Shown piece by piece: positions 1 through 8,266 of a stretch of DNA of 64,000 nucleotides. The notes under the pieces are model-generated. The model was not told the DNA's origin, searched no databases, and worked only from the letters and a program-made list of their open reading frames with translations. The position numbers and the translations under genes are program-made. Source of the stretch: Ga0077555 sp964500805 (GTDB lineage Bacteria > Pseudomonadota > Alphaproteobacteria > Rhizobiales > Hyphomicrobiaceae); NCBI GenBank assembly GCA_964500805.1, contig CAZCQH010000003.1:124001-188000 (forward strand), given 5' to 3'. Within the stretch, counting starts at the first letter, position 1; the number at the start of each line of letters is the position of its first letter.

Positions 1-783
1 GCCGCCGGTCGGCGAGATGATGGCGGTGTTCACGCCGATGACATCGCCGTCCATATTGAAGAGCGGGCCTCCGGAGTTGCCTTTGTTGATGGCTGCATCC
101 GTCTGCAGGAAGTCGTCGTAAGGGCCCGATTGGATGTCGCGCTGCTTGGCCGAGATAATGCCGACGGTGACCGAGCCACCCAGGCCGAACGGATTGCCGA
201 TCGCCAGCACCCAGTCCCCGACCTTCATGTTGGCAGAGGAGCCGAACTTCACGGCCGGCAGCGGCTTCTTGGGCGTCACTTTCAACAGCGCCAGATCGGT
301 TTTGGTGTCTTTGCCGAGAACCTTGTCCACTTTCAGCTTGGCGCCGTCATGGAAGTTGATGGTGATTTCGTCAGCGCCCTCGATCACGTGATGATTGGTG
401 ACGATCAGGCCTTCCTTGCCGTCGATGACGAAGCCCGAGCCGAGTGAGGACACTTTGCGGTCTTGCTGGCGCCCGCTGCCGCCACCACCACCGCCCCGGC
501 GGTTGAAGAAATCCTCGAAGAACTCCTCGAAAGGCGAGCCCTTCGGCACATTCGGCAGCGGCACGCCTTGCGCGCTCTTCACGGTCTGGCTGGTCGAAAT
601 ATTGACCACCGCGTCGATGAGCTTCTCGGCAACCGGTGCCACCGAGGTCGGACCTGGTCGGCCCTGAGCGAACCCGGGCGCAGCCAGCGGCAGACACAGG
701 GCGGCGGATAGTAAGGGTGCCGCGAGAAGCGTCACGCCGAATCGGGCCGCCGGCGGACGTCGATGATTGGGGAGTGGCGTCAT
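1..783 (-). CDS. degP: DegP/HtrA-family periplasmic serine protease, 3' end cut by window
   Basis: Periplasmic Do-like serine protease that degrades or refolds damaged envelope proteins. The 261 visible residues hold a signal peptide (about 1-40, ending near FAQG), a glycine-rich linker (95-104) and the trypsin-like domain. The catalytic triad is visible: His132 in TNHHVI, Asp163 in KTDLALLKV and Ser237 in GNSGGPLFN. The PDZ domains expected after residue ~290 lie beyond the window edge. The ATG at 783 is preceded by AGGA at a usable distance. Upstream to 1201 no gene is seen on either strand, so it probably has its own promoter there. It could be DegP, DegQ or MucD; the linker and triad do not separate them. 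Confidence 0.95.
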   Translation of the reverse strand, partial: MTPLPNHRRPPAARFGVTLLAAPLLSAALCLPLAAPGFAQGRPGPTSVAPVAEKLIDAVVNISTSQTVKSAQGVPLPNVPKGSPFEEFFEDFFNRRGGGGGGSGRQQDRKVSSLGSGFVIDGKEGLIVTNHHVIEGADEITINFHDGAKLKVDKVLGKDTKTDLALLKVTPKKPLPAVKFGSSANMKVGDWVLAIGNPFGLGGSVTVGIISAKQRDIQSGPYDDFLQTDAAINKGNSGGPLFNMDGDVIGVNTAIISPTGG

Positions 784-1201
784 GGGCAATCCTAAGAGTG
801 ACCGGCGGACTCGGGGCCTGGCCCGGGCGACGCCGTCGCTGGCGCCTTGCCGGTGGTTCTTTATCCATCGAGCCCAGCATCGCCGGTGTCAACGGCAGGA
901 CTTAGGCATTTGCCGGATACGAGGCGGGCATATGGCCTGATGGGCGGCAATCCCGGCCATTTCCCGGGGGTGGATACGTTGAACCGCGTTGTCCCGCTGT
1001 CGGGCAACCCGGGCCAGCACGGACGAGGATGTAAGATCGCGGACGTCAAATTGAAAGACAGGGGTGGTCGTCGCGGGGAAGTTCGATCCGTGAGCGCCAC
1101 GCTGCCGTGCCAACGCGGCGCAGGCGTCCCGTTGGTCCGGCGCGCAGTTGCGGCAGGTCGAGAGCCACCAGAATGCGGGCTGAGCCCAACCCAGGGGGCG
1201 C
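784..1201. other. intergenic stretch without a recognisable gene
   Basis: About 420 bases between the protease start and the end of the membrane-fusion gene. Reading frames exist on both strands but their translations are Arg/Pro/Ser-rich shadows without a recognisable fold or a good ribosome binding site. It must hold the degP promoter. I see no GGAAC-N16-CGTY motif and no clear operator. Confidence 0.5.
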
Positions 1202-2299
1202 CTATTGCTTGGTCGGGCTGGGCGCCTCGGTCGCGCGCGGCTCCTGGTCGATCTTGAAGAACACGTCGACCCGCATGCCCGAGAGCAGGCCCTCGGACGG
1301 ATCAAGGTCGATGATGACCTCGAGCGTATCGGCATCGGTTGGACGGCGCACGCCGCGCTGCGAGAGCTTCGCCGGGGCGAGCGTCTGGGCGAGCGTTGCC
1401 ACCTTGCCGGAGAACTCACGCCCCGGGAATGCATCGGACTTCACGACCACGGATTGGCCGACCCGCACCTTCGACACGTCGCGCTCCTCGACCTCGGCGC
1501 GAACGCGCAACTGACTGAGGTCTCCGAGCACGATCAGCGTCTGCTCGGGCGTCGCGGACGCCGTCTCGCCAATTCGAGGGAGAACCTGCAGAACAGTGCC
1601 GTCGCTCGGTGCCCGAAGCCGCGTGCGCTCGAAAGCCGCCTCCGCCAGTGATAGCTCGGCCCGTGCCGTCGTGAGGCCGGACTCGACGCGCGTCGGCAAC
1701 GGCAAGCCGGCAACAGTCGTCGCGCGCTTCAACGCACCGCGCTCCACTTCGAGCCGATCGAGCGCGGTTGCGACGTTGGCTCGTTCCGCCTGGACTGTTT
1801 CATCGGTGACGCCTGGCGTGTTGCTCCGGCGCGCCCTCAGCACACGTTCGAGCTCGAGGCGGGCCGCGGCGAGCGCACGTTCGGCATTGAAAAAAACATC
1901 TTCTGCCTGGCGCCGGTCCGCCGCGAAGCGGCCGACTGCAGGCTCCGCGTCGCGCTCGCGTTTGCGCACCAGCACCTCGGCCTCCGCACCTGCTATGCGC
2001 GCGCGCGCATCCTCGTCGTCGAGCCGGAGCAGCAGATCGCCTGCCCGCACGCGGTCGTTCACGCCAACCGCGATCTCGACGATTCGACCTGGCGACGGCG
2101 CGCTCAGGCGAACCTCGCCGCGCATCGGCTCGACGCGCCCCGAGGCGGTAGCTGACCATTCAGCCGCAATCCGTGCCGGAGCGCCTTTGGCCGCCGGCAA
2201 CCGCTCCTGCGAGCCAAGCCGTGTCAATGCCACCGAGCCTGCGACTGCAAACGCAGCCGCGACAGCCAGACTGACGACCGTGGATGAGGTGCTCGACAT
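1202..2299 (-). CDS. HlyD/DevB-type periplasmic membrane-fusion protein
   Basis: Adaptor subunit of an ABC-driven export system, joining the inner-membrane permease to an outer-membrane channel. The 365-residue product begins with an N-terminal membrane anchor (about 5-28), then a biotinyl-lipoyl-like half motif (SAPSPGRIVEIAVGVNDRV), a long alanine/arginine-rich coiled-coil hairpin (about 95-200), the second lipoyl half (RLRAPSDGTVLQVLPRIGE) and a beta-barrel segment (VRVGQSVVVKSDAFPG). A longer in-frame extension to 2872 overlaps the ATPase gene antisense-free but out of its frame, so I take the ATG at 2299, 5 bases after the ATPase stop. It is the last gene of the permease-ATPase-adaptor operon. 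No TolC-type channel gene is present in the window. Confidence 0.9.
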   Translation of the reverse strand: MSSTSSTVVSLAVAAAFAVAGSVALTRLGSQERLPAAKGAPARIAAEWSATASGRVEPMRGEVRLSAPSPGRIVEIAVGVNDRVRAGDLLLRLDDEDARARIAGAEAEVLVRKRERDAEPAVGRFAADRRQAEDVFFNAERALAAARLELERVLRARRSNTPGVTDETVQAERANVATALDRLEVERGALKRATTVAGLPLPTRVESGLTTARAELSLAEAAFERTRLRAPSDGTVLQVLPRIGETASATPEQTLIVLGDLSQLRVRAEVEERDVSKVRVGQSVVVKSDAFPGREFSGKVATLAQTLAPAKLSQRGVRRPTDADTLEVIIDLDPSEGLLSGMRVDVFFKIDQEPRATEAPSPTKQ

Positions 2300-2304
2300 G
2301 GGAC

Positions 2305-3042
2305 TTACGCTTTCCGGTACTTGGCGAGCTCGATCGTTCTCTGGTCCGACGGCGCGCGCCGGTCCGAGGTGATGAGCCCATCTTCGATCTCGACGATGCG
2401 ATCGGCGTAGGCGAGGGTACGGTGATCGTGCGTGACGGCAAGGACCGCGCGGCTCTTGTCGCGCGCGAGCTGCCTGATCAGCGCCATCACCGCCATCCCG
2501 TTCTCGGCATCGAGCGCTGCCGTCGGCTCGTCCGCCAGAATGAGGGCTGGCGAGCCCGCCAATGCGCGGGCGATTGCGACGCGCTGCTGCTCGCCGCCGC
2601 TCATCGTTCGGGGATAGGCCGAGATCCGGTGGCCGAGCCCGACGGCGGCCAGCGCAGCACCTGCCATCTCCTTTGCCTGATTGGATGGGAAACCGCGCAC
2701 ATCGAGCGCGAGACGCACATTCTCGAGTGCAGTCAAGGTCGGGAACAGATTGTAGGACTGGAACACGAAGCCGATCATGCGCCGCCGGAGGTTCGCGAGA
2801 GCTTCGGGGGGCAGCCCGCTCGTTGGATTCCCAGCGATTGCGAGTTGCCCGGATGTCGGCGAGAGGATGCATCCGAAAATCGAGAGCAGCGTCGTCTTGC
2901 CGGAGCCGGAAGGCCCCATCAGCAGCGTCAGCTCGCCGGGGTTGAGCTTCAGGCTCACGCCTTTCAGCGCGCGCACCTTGCCGGCGCCCTGTCCGTGCTC
3001 GCGGACGATGTCCTTGGCTTCGAGAATGGCTGTTTCCGTCAT
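2305..3042 (-). CDS. ABC transporter ATPase (LolD/MacB/DevA type)
   Basis: Cytoplasmic ATPase of the exporter. All hallmarks are visible in the 245 residues: Walker A GPSGSGKTT (43-51), Q-loop FVFQSYN (92-98), signature MSGGEQQRV (147-155), Walker B LILADEP (167-173) and H-loop LAVTHDH. Length and the SYNLFPTLTALENV segment match the LolD/MacB/DevA group, whose members partner FtsX-like permeases. The ATG at 3042 overlaps the permease stop as ATGA, showing translational coupling; an upstream in-frame extension to 3111 lies inside the permease and is rejected. Substrate cannot be read from the sequence. Confidence 0.95.
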   Translation of the reverse strand: MTETAILEAKDIVREHGQGAGKVRALKGVSLKLNPGELTLLMGPSGSGKTTLLSIFGCILSPTSGQLAIAGNPTSGLPPEALANLRRRMIGFVFQSYNLFPTLTALENVRLALDVRGFPSNQAKEMAGAALAAVGLGHRISAYPRTMSGGEQQRVAIARALAGSPALILADEPTAALDAENGMAVMALIRQLARDKSRAVLAVTHDHRTLAYADRIVEIEDGLITSDRRAPSDQRTIELAKYRKA

Positions 3043-4166
3043 CGCGCGAACACCATGGCTGGATCGATCCGCGTGACCTTCATGATCGCGGCGAGCGCCG
3101 AGATCGCGCACATGAAGATGGTGAGTGCGAAGAGCCCGCCGGCGAGTCCGGGCGTCATCACGATCGGGAGCGCGGTATGCTCGCTCAGCGCCACGACCCC
3201 GAGCGCGATCGCCATGCCGAGCAGATATCCGATCGCCGCGGAAAGTGCCGCCTGCGACAGGATCACTTTATGGATGTAGCCCGCGGACGATCCGAGTGCG
3301 CGCAAGGTCGCGAACTCGTTGAGGTGGTCTTTCGTGCTCGAGTAAAGCGTCTGGGCCACGATCACGGTGCCGACCAGCATGCCGAGCAGCGCGCCGCCGA
3401 TCAATGCCACGCCGGCTCCTGTTCCGAACAACCAGTGATCGAGGCTGCGATTTGTGAACTCGGCCTTCGTCAGAACCTCGACGGCCGAGAGCCGCTGCTG
3501 CAGATCCCGCTTGATCGCAGCCGGATCGGCGCGCGGATCCAGCCGCACGAGCAGGAATGTCGCCTGATCAGGCTGCAAGTTGAGAATGGAGCGTGCGCGA
3601 TTGATGGTGGTGAATACATAGGGCGCCGTCGTGAACGAGCGGATGCCGTCGGTCAGAGCCGCGATCTTCACACGCGATGACTCGATCTGGGCCTGGTCGC
3701 CCACCCCCTTGATCCCGAGATCGTCGAGATACGTGCGGTCAACGGCCACGCTGTCAGGCGCCGAAATGGCCTGGACTGAGCCCTCGATGACGTTCCAGGG
3801 CGCGAGGCCGCCATCCTCCGGGTCGGTCCCCACGACGACCGACAGCGCGGTGCCGCCTGCTGGCTTGCGCCACTCGGCGAACGAGACGACCAGCGGCGCC
3901 ACCGCCTGCACGCCCGGAACGGAGAGCGCGAGATGCCGCTCGCGGCCCGGCAGATTGCCGGCTTCCTCGAAGCTCTTTGCGCCGTAGGCGGTGATCCAAA
4001 GCTCCGCGTTGGAGTTGTCGATCATGCCGGTGATCATTTTTCGGGCGCCGAGGTAGAGCCCCAACTGAACAGCGACCAGAACGATCGAGAACAGGATGCC
4101 GACAAGCGTCACCACCAACCGGATGCGGTCGTGGAACAAGTTGCGGAACGCGAGTGTCAAGATCAT
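3039..4166 (-). CDS. FtsX-like ABC permease (DevC-like)
   Basis: Inner-membrane permease, 375 residues, with the MacB/FtsX arrangement: one N-terminal transmembrane helix (about 18-40), a large periplasmic domain (about 45-245, with NAELWITAYGAKSFEE and PGVQAVAPLV) and three C-terminal helices (about 252-275, 305-330, 340-365). The C-terminal DHLNEFATLRALGSS segment is the FtsX coupling motif. The family closest in feel is DevC of the cyanobacterial DevBCA exporter, which pairs with a HlyD-type adaptor as here. First gene of the operon; the ~270-base divergent region up to 4439 must hold its promoter. Confidence 0.9.
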   Translation of the reverse strand: MILTLAFRNLFHDRIRLVVTLVGILFSIVLVAVQLGLYLGARKMITGMIDNSNAELWITAYGAKSFEEAGNLPGRERHLALSVPGVQAVAPLVVSFAEWRKPAGGTALSVVVGTDPEDGGLAPWNVIEGSVQAISAPDSVAVDRTYLDDLGIKGVGDQAQIESSRVKIAALTDGIRSFTTAPYVFTTINRARSILNLQPDQATFLLVRLDPRADPAAIKRDLQQRLSAVEVLTKAEFTNRSLDHWLFGTGAGVALIGGALLGMLVGTVIVAQTLYSSTKDHLNEFATLRALGSSAGYIHKVILSQAALSAAIGYLLGMAIALGVVALSEHTALPIVMTPGLAGGLFALTIFMCAISALAAIMKVTRIDPAMVFAR

Positions 4167-4438
4167 CGGCGGACCAGATACCTACACGGCCGAACGACCA
4201 AACAGGTTGAGCGATTGCAGGGTTAGCCGACCGCATTTGGATGCGGGCGAAGACCCCTATATAGAGCTTTCGGAGCTCCCCTGCCAAACAGCGCCGGGTC
4301 GAGGTTAAGGCGGGGCTGACGGCTGGATCGCATCTGGTCACGCGCAACCACCCTGGCAAGCCGGAACTGGCGCTTGCGTCGCCATGCCGCTGCCACATCC
4401 CGGGACTAGCCGGACATGAGCCAGTGAGAGTAACCGCC

Positions 4439-4975
4439 ATGAACAACGCCTGTAAGCGCATTTCGAAACTGTCAGCACAAGCATCGATCGCCGCTGCTGT
4501 CGTCGCCGCACTCACTGCCGCGGTCTTGCACGTTGTGGTGGTCGGGCCGGTGAGCGCGCAACAGCCCGCCGCGGCCTCGATCAGCCCGGAAGGCCTTTGG
4601 ATCGATCACACAGGCCGAGGCGCCGTCGAGATCAAACCGTGCCCGCAGGGGCTGTGCGGCCGTATCGTCTGGATGAAGGATCCGAACGACAGGCAGGGCC
4701 GGCCCCTCGTCGATGCGCTCAACGAGGATACGCGGATGCGCGCCCGGCCCATTTGCGGCCTGCAGATTATTGGCGGGCTCAAGCAGCAGGCGGACGGGTC
4801 TTGGGATTACGGCTGGATCTACGACCCCGAGCAGGGGGCGAGCTTCGATGTCGAGCTACGCCTGAGAAGCGCTGATCGCCTGCAGGTCAAAGGCTACAAA
4901 GGCCTGAAGTTCTTCAGCGAGACGTTCCAGTGGACTCGTGCCGCCGCCGCGCCGGGGCCACGCTGTGCCGCATGA
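4439..4975 (+). CDS. DUF2147 family exported protein
   Basis: Predicted periplasmic protein of 178 residues belonging to the DUF2147 family, which consists of small lipocalin-sized domains of unknown function. Visible features are an N-terminal signal segment (about 15-40, VVAALTAAVLHVVVVGPVSAQ), then the family core: EGLWIDHTGRGAVEIKPC, LCGRIVWMKDP, and GWIYDPEQGASFDVEL near the end. Four conserved-looking cysteines could form disulfides. The ATG at 4439 is chosen over a GTG at 4424 because GAGAG precedes it. The following acetyltransferase overlaps its stop codon, suggesting co-transcription. Function is unknown. Confidence 0.85.
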   Translation: MNNACKRISKLSAQASIAAAVVAALTAAVLHVVVVGPVSAQQPAAASISPEGLWIDHTGRGAVEIKPCPQGLCGRIVWMKDPNDRQGRPLVDALNEDTRMRARPICGLQIIGGLKQQADGSWDYGWIYDPEQGASFDVELRLRSADRLQVKGYKGLKFFSETFQWTRAAAAPGPRCAA

Positions 4976-5510
4976 GGCAGACCGGGCTGATCGCGACCAT
5001 GTCGATCCTGAGGTTCGATTGCGGCCGCTGGCGCGACGCGATTCCGATCTCGTGAACCGTTGGCTGTTCGATCCCGAAGTGCGCCGCTGGTGGGGAGATG
5101 CCGCCAGCGCCATGGCGGAGATCCGCCTGGCGCTCGAGAGTCCGACCGCGATCTGCAGGCTGATCGAGGACGGTCGCTCCGGCTTGCCGATAGGGTACGC
5201 GCAAGCGGTCGAGCTGGGCCAGCAAGGCGGCACCCTCCCGGCCGGCCTTGAGCCGGGAACCTGGGATTGCGACCTTTTCATCGCCTCGCAGGATCATCGT
5301 GGGCGTGGCTTCGGCCAAGCCGCTCTCGCACAGCTCGTGACAGAGGTTTTCTCATCGACCCTTGCGATTGCGTGCACCATCAGCGTCTCGATCCGCAATG
5401 AACGCGCCGCACGCGCTTATGAGAGGGTCGGCTTTCGCTGGGCCAGCATTGCTGATGATCCGATTCTCGGCGCCTCCTGGGTCATGCGCCGAAACCGCGG
5501 CCAGGCGTGA
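4965..5510 (+). CDS. GNAT acetyltransferase resembling AAC(6')
   Basis: Predicted acetyl-CoA-dependent N-acetyltransferase, about 181 residues. The N-terminal pattern VRLRPLARRDSDLVNRWL followed by VRRWWG, then LPIGYAQAVEL and the acetyl-CoA loop DHRGRGFGQAAL, and the late RAARAYERVGFRW, follow the layout of aminoglycoside 6'-N-acetyltransferases such as AAC(6')-Ib. The resemblance is one of pattern; chromosomal homologs in environmental bacteria often have other substrates (peptides, siderophore precursors). I place the start at GTG 4965, overlapping the DUF2147 stop; a GTG at 4938 is also possible. No mobile element adjoins it. Confidence 0.8.
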   Translation: MPHEADRADRDHVDPEVRLRPLARRDSDLVNRWLFDPEVRRWWGDAASAMAEIRLALESPTAICRLIEDGRSGLPIGYAQAVELGQQGGTLPAGLEPGTWDCDLFIASQDHRGRGFGQAALAQLVTEVFSSTLAIACTISVSIRNERAARAYERVGFRWASIADDPILGASWVMRRNRGQA

Positions 5511-5511
5511 G

Positions 5512-5820
5512 CTACTCGAAGAACAACGAATAGATCGGGTGCAGAATCGAGCGCGATCTGAAGAGGTTGAGGCCGATGGTCGCCTTCAGCAGGTAGAGCA
5601 GGCAGAACAGGCCGAACAGGAACAGCAGCACCGAGCCGACGAGACCATAAGCGACCGATATGATCGGCAAGCGCTTCTGGCCCTCGGCCGCCAGACGTTC
5701 TCCGCTGCGCCGCTCCGTGCCGAACGACAGTCTCACAAAGTACCGGCGCGCGAAGAGGCAGAAGCCGAAGCGCGCCTCACGCCGCGTGACGTCGTCGGAC
5801 GTGTGGCTCGAAGGGTTCAT
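5512..5820 (-). CDS. small membrane protein coupled to acyltransferase
   Basis: Product of 102 residues with a charged N-terminal half (RREARFGF, GTERRSGERL) and two closely spaced hydrophobic segments (about 52-75, LVGSVLLFLFGLFCLLYLL, and a weaker terminal one). Its ATG at 5820 overlaps the acyltransferase stop as ATGA and is preceded by GAAGGGAG, so it is clearly translated with that gene. I do not recognise the family. Position suggests a membrane partner for exopolysaccharide modification or secretion. It converges with the acetyltransferase gene, one base separating the two stops. Confidence 0.7.
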   Translation of the reverse strand: MNPSSHTSDDVTRREARFGFCLFARRYFVRLSFGTERRSGERLAAEGQKRLPIISVAYGLVGSVLLFLFGLFCLLYLLKATIGLNLFRSRSILHPIYSLFFE

Positions 5821-7070
5821 GACACTCCCTTCACGCTGGCGAGCTGCGGCGTCTGATCGGAGAACCCGAGCCAGCGCAGCCGCCCGTTGTCGAGATGCAT
5901 GCGATTGTTGAGCCACCGCTGCATTGGCATTTCAACGAACCGCCACAGCGTTGCCGAAAGGCCAATGACGACCGCGACATACGCCAGCACCAGAAGATCC
6001 ATCACCCATGTCCCGCCGAAGTTGATCACCGGGTTGATCTCACCATAGGTTGGAACCATGTCGAAGATCGGCATGCCGAGCTTGATGCCTGCCACAGTGA
6101 CGATCTTGTTCGCGCACGTGATCACCAGCGCGTGCACCATGTAGATCGAGTAGGACCACACGCCGAGCAGTGCGATCGGCCGCCACTGCAGCAAGCGCGA
6201 GATCAGGCCGTTGCCGTGCGCGAAAACCCAGACCGCCAGGCCGAACACCACGGGTGCGGCAAACGACATCTTGCTCCAACCGAAACAGGCGACGAAGGCA
6301 AGCACACCGGCTGCGGTCAGAATCTCGGCGATCGTTCCGATCCAGCGCGCCAGCCAGGCAGGCGTCGCATTCAGCGCGGTGAACGCGAGATAGCCGACGA
6401 AGAACCCGTAGATGCAGCGGAAAAGCCCAAGGTCATGCTGCGACGCGCTCAGTCGCGAGGTGGATTCGATGAGCAGCGATGCAGCGAAGCAGGCGAACAT
6501 GACCGCCATGTAAACCGATCGCTGGCCCGCCAGTCTCACTGATACGGCGAACACGATATACGTCCAGAACTCCGTACTGATGCTCCAGCTCGGCACGTTC
6601 CAGGTGGTGGTGTCGTGGATTGCGAGGCTGTGGATCAGCAGAAGATTGGTTGGAATCGCGGAGAGCCGGTTCGCTGAGTTGGGGTCGAACAGCTCTACGC
6701 TGCGCGTGGCTCCCGTTACCAGGCTGATGAGTTCCGATCCGAGCTCAAAGGCGATGAAGGCCAGAAGCATGAAGGCGTGCAGCGGCCAGAGGCGCGCAAA
6801 TCTGCGCCACACCATGAATCCGACCTCCGCACCTGTGCCAAGGCGGCCGATGTAGGCGTAGGTGACGACAAATCCGCTCAAGACGAAAAAGAAGTCGACG
6901 AAGAGGTGCGCATTCCGGATCAGCGCCAGATCCTCGATGTGGCTCTGCGCACGGAAGTGGAAGAGTGCGACAAGCAACGCACAGAGCCCTCGCCAACCGT
7001 CGAGTGCGGCGAAAGCATGACCGCGATCTCGAACGCCATGCGAAGGCAAGGTGGACCCCGTTCTTTCCAC
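5817..7070 (-). CDS. acyltransferase 3 family (OafA/YrhL-like)
   Basis: Integral-membrane acyltransferase that probably adds acetyl or another acyl group to surface polysaccharide. The 417 residues start with the family signature FAALDGWRGLCALLVALFHF, including the conserved Arg and His, then LFVDFFFVLSGFVVTYAY, and continue through about ten hydrophobic segments to a basic C terminus. I place the start at GTG 7070 because upstream extension runs into the WecG/TagA gene with no support. It lies 92 bases behind that gene on the same strand and overlaps the next small membrane gene by four bases, giving a three-gene minus-strand arm of the polysaccharide locus. Confidence 0.9.
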   Translation of the reverse strand: MERTGSTLPSHGVRDRGHAFAALDGWRGLCALLVALFHFRAQSHIEDLALIRNAHLFVDFFFVLSGFVVTYAYIGRLGTGAEVGFMVWRRFARLWPLHAFMLLAFIAFELGSELISLVTGATRSVELFDPNSANRLSAIPTNLLLIHSLAIHDTTTWNVPSWSISTEFWTYIVFAVSVRLAGQRSVYMAVMFACFAASLLIESTSRLSASQHDLGLFRCIYGFFVGYLAFTALNATPAWLARWIGTIAEILTAAGVLAFVACFGWSKMSFAAPVVFGLAVWVFAHGNGLISRLLQWRPIALLGVWSYSIYMVHALVITCANKIVTVAGIKLGMPIFDMVPTYGEINPVINFGGTWVMDLLVLAYVAVVIGLSATLWRFVEMPMQRWLNNRMHLDNGRLRWLGFSDQTPQLASVKGVS

Positions 7071-7162
7071 AGATGGTCCGGAGCCTAGCGTCTGACTGTT
7101 AAGGATGACTTGCCAGTGTGGTGGTTGAACGTTCGCATCCACGTGGCGGTTGGCTTGGCGGG

Positions 7163-8041
7163 CTAAGCCGCGGATGCCGGCTGCTGCGCAGGTCGGGTGC
7201 CCCGACGCGCTTCGAGTGCCGAACGTGCCAAGAACGTCACGTTGCCGATGATGTACCGCTTCCACATCCGCCGAGGCTCGCGGGCGAGGCGCCATATCCA
7301 CTCGAGGCCCAACGTGCGGAACAGCTGCGGCGCACGCGAGGCCCGGCCCGAGAAGAAGTCGAAGAGGCCGCCAACGCCAACCAGCACGGGCGCCGCAATC
7401 CGCTCGGCATTGGTCTCGATCCACTGATCCTGCAGCGGGACGCCAAGGCCGACGAGCAGGATCGAGGCGCCGCTCGCGTTGATGGCGCCGATTATGTTCG
7501 TCTCCTCGGCGCTACCCCTGGTGAAATGGCCATGATGCGCGCCGGCGATGGCGGCGCCGAAACCCATCGCCGTCAGGTTGGCAACCGACCCTGTGGCCGC
7601 CTCCGGCAAGCCGCCGAGCAGATAGATCGTCTTGCCGGCGCGCAGCGCTGCGGCGCAGAGCACAGGCAGCATGTCGGTACCGTTCACGTTGTCGACGAAC
7701 GCCTTGCCGGCCATCCGGGCTGCAATCGCCATACCGCTGCCATCGGCATACCGCGCGTTCGCCGATGCAACCGTGCGCCAGTAGGCGCGATCGGACCATG
7801 CGGTGTTGATGACGTGCGCATTGACGAAAACGGCCCGCAATCGCCGGCTGGCGGAGGCCGCCTCGATCAGCTCCGTCGAAGCATCGCTTAACGAAATGTT
7901 GGCAAACGTCAGCCCGAGCACCTCGAAGCCGTAGCCGCGTGGTGCGCTGCTGTCCCACAACGCAGACGAGCGGCGTGCGGGGGCCGGCCCGCTCAAGGCC
8001 CTCGCGTCTTCGACAGTTGCTGCTCCATTCGACGGCGACAT
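7163..8041 (-). CDS. WecG/TagA/CpsF family glycosyltransferase
   Basis: Glycosyltransferase of the GT26 family, which transfers a sugar to a polyprenyl-linked intermediate in surface polysaccharide assembly. Core motifs are visible: VFVNAHVINTAW, ARYADGSGMAIAARM, IYLLGGLPEAATG, ILLVGLGVPLQDQWI and GVGGLFDFFSGRASRAP. The length of 292 residues suits the family. I chose ATG 8041, preceded by GGGG; a GTG at 8047 is also in frame. It heads the minus-strand arm and is divergent from the GT2 gene at 8267, so the 225 bases between them should hold two promoters. Confidence 0.92.
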   Translation of the reverse strand: MSPSNGAATVEDARALSGPAPARRSSALWDSSAPRGYGFEVLGLTFANISLSDASTELIEAASASRRLRAVFVNAHVINTAWSDRAYWRTVASANARYADGSGMAIAARMAGKAFVDNVNGTDMLPVLCAAALRAGKTIYLLGGLPEAATGSVANLTAMGFGAAIAGAHHGHFTRGSAEETNIIGAINASGASILLVGLGVPLQDQWIETNAERIAAPVLVGVGGLFDFFSGRASRAPQLFRTLGLEWIWRLAREPRRMWKRYIIGNVTFLARSALEARRGTRPAQQPASAA

Positions 8042-8266
8042 GAGCACCCCAGACGGCTCACACCCACTGAACCCGGACCGGGTGATAACCGATGTGCGAA
8101 TTGCAGTCGCGCGTTGCCTCGAGTCACGGTCAAAGCGTGCTCAATACTTCAGTTACAAATTGAACAATTCCGATCGCGGGCTCAGCGCACACCAGCCCTT
8201 AAGAAACCTGCCGCTAGTGTTGGCCCAAAGCAGGCAGTCGTTTCCGCCGTATCGGAGTGCCCGTTC

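Noticed and set aside
384..391. TCACGTGA inside degP as a third parS site
   Set aside because: Only the central eight bases match; flanks do not give GTTTCACGTGAAAC and it is within coding sequence.
2300..2872. N-terminal extension of the membrane-fusion protein frame
   Set aside because: It overlaps the ABC ATPase gene in another frame; the true start at 2299 follows the ATPase stop and has a membrane anchor.
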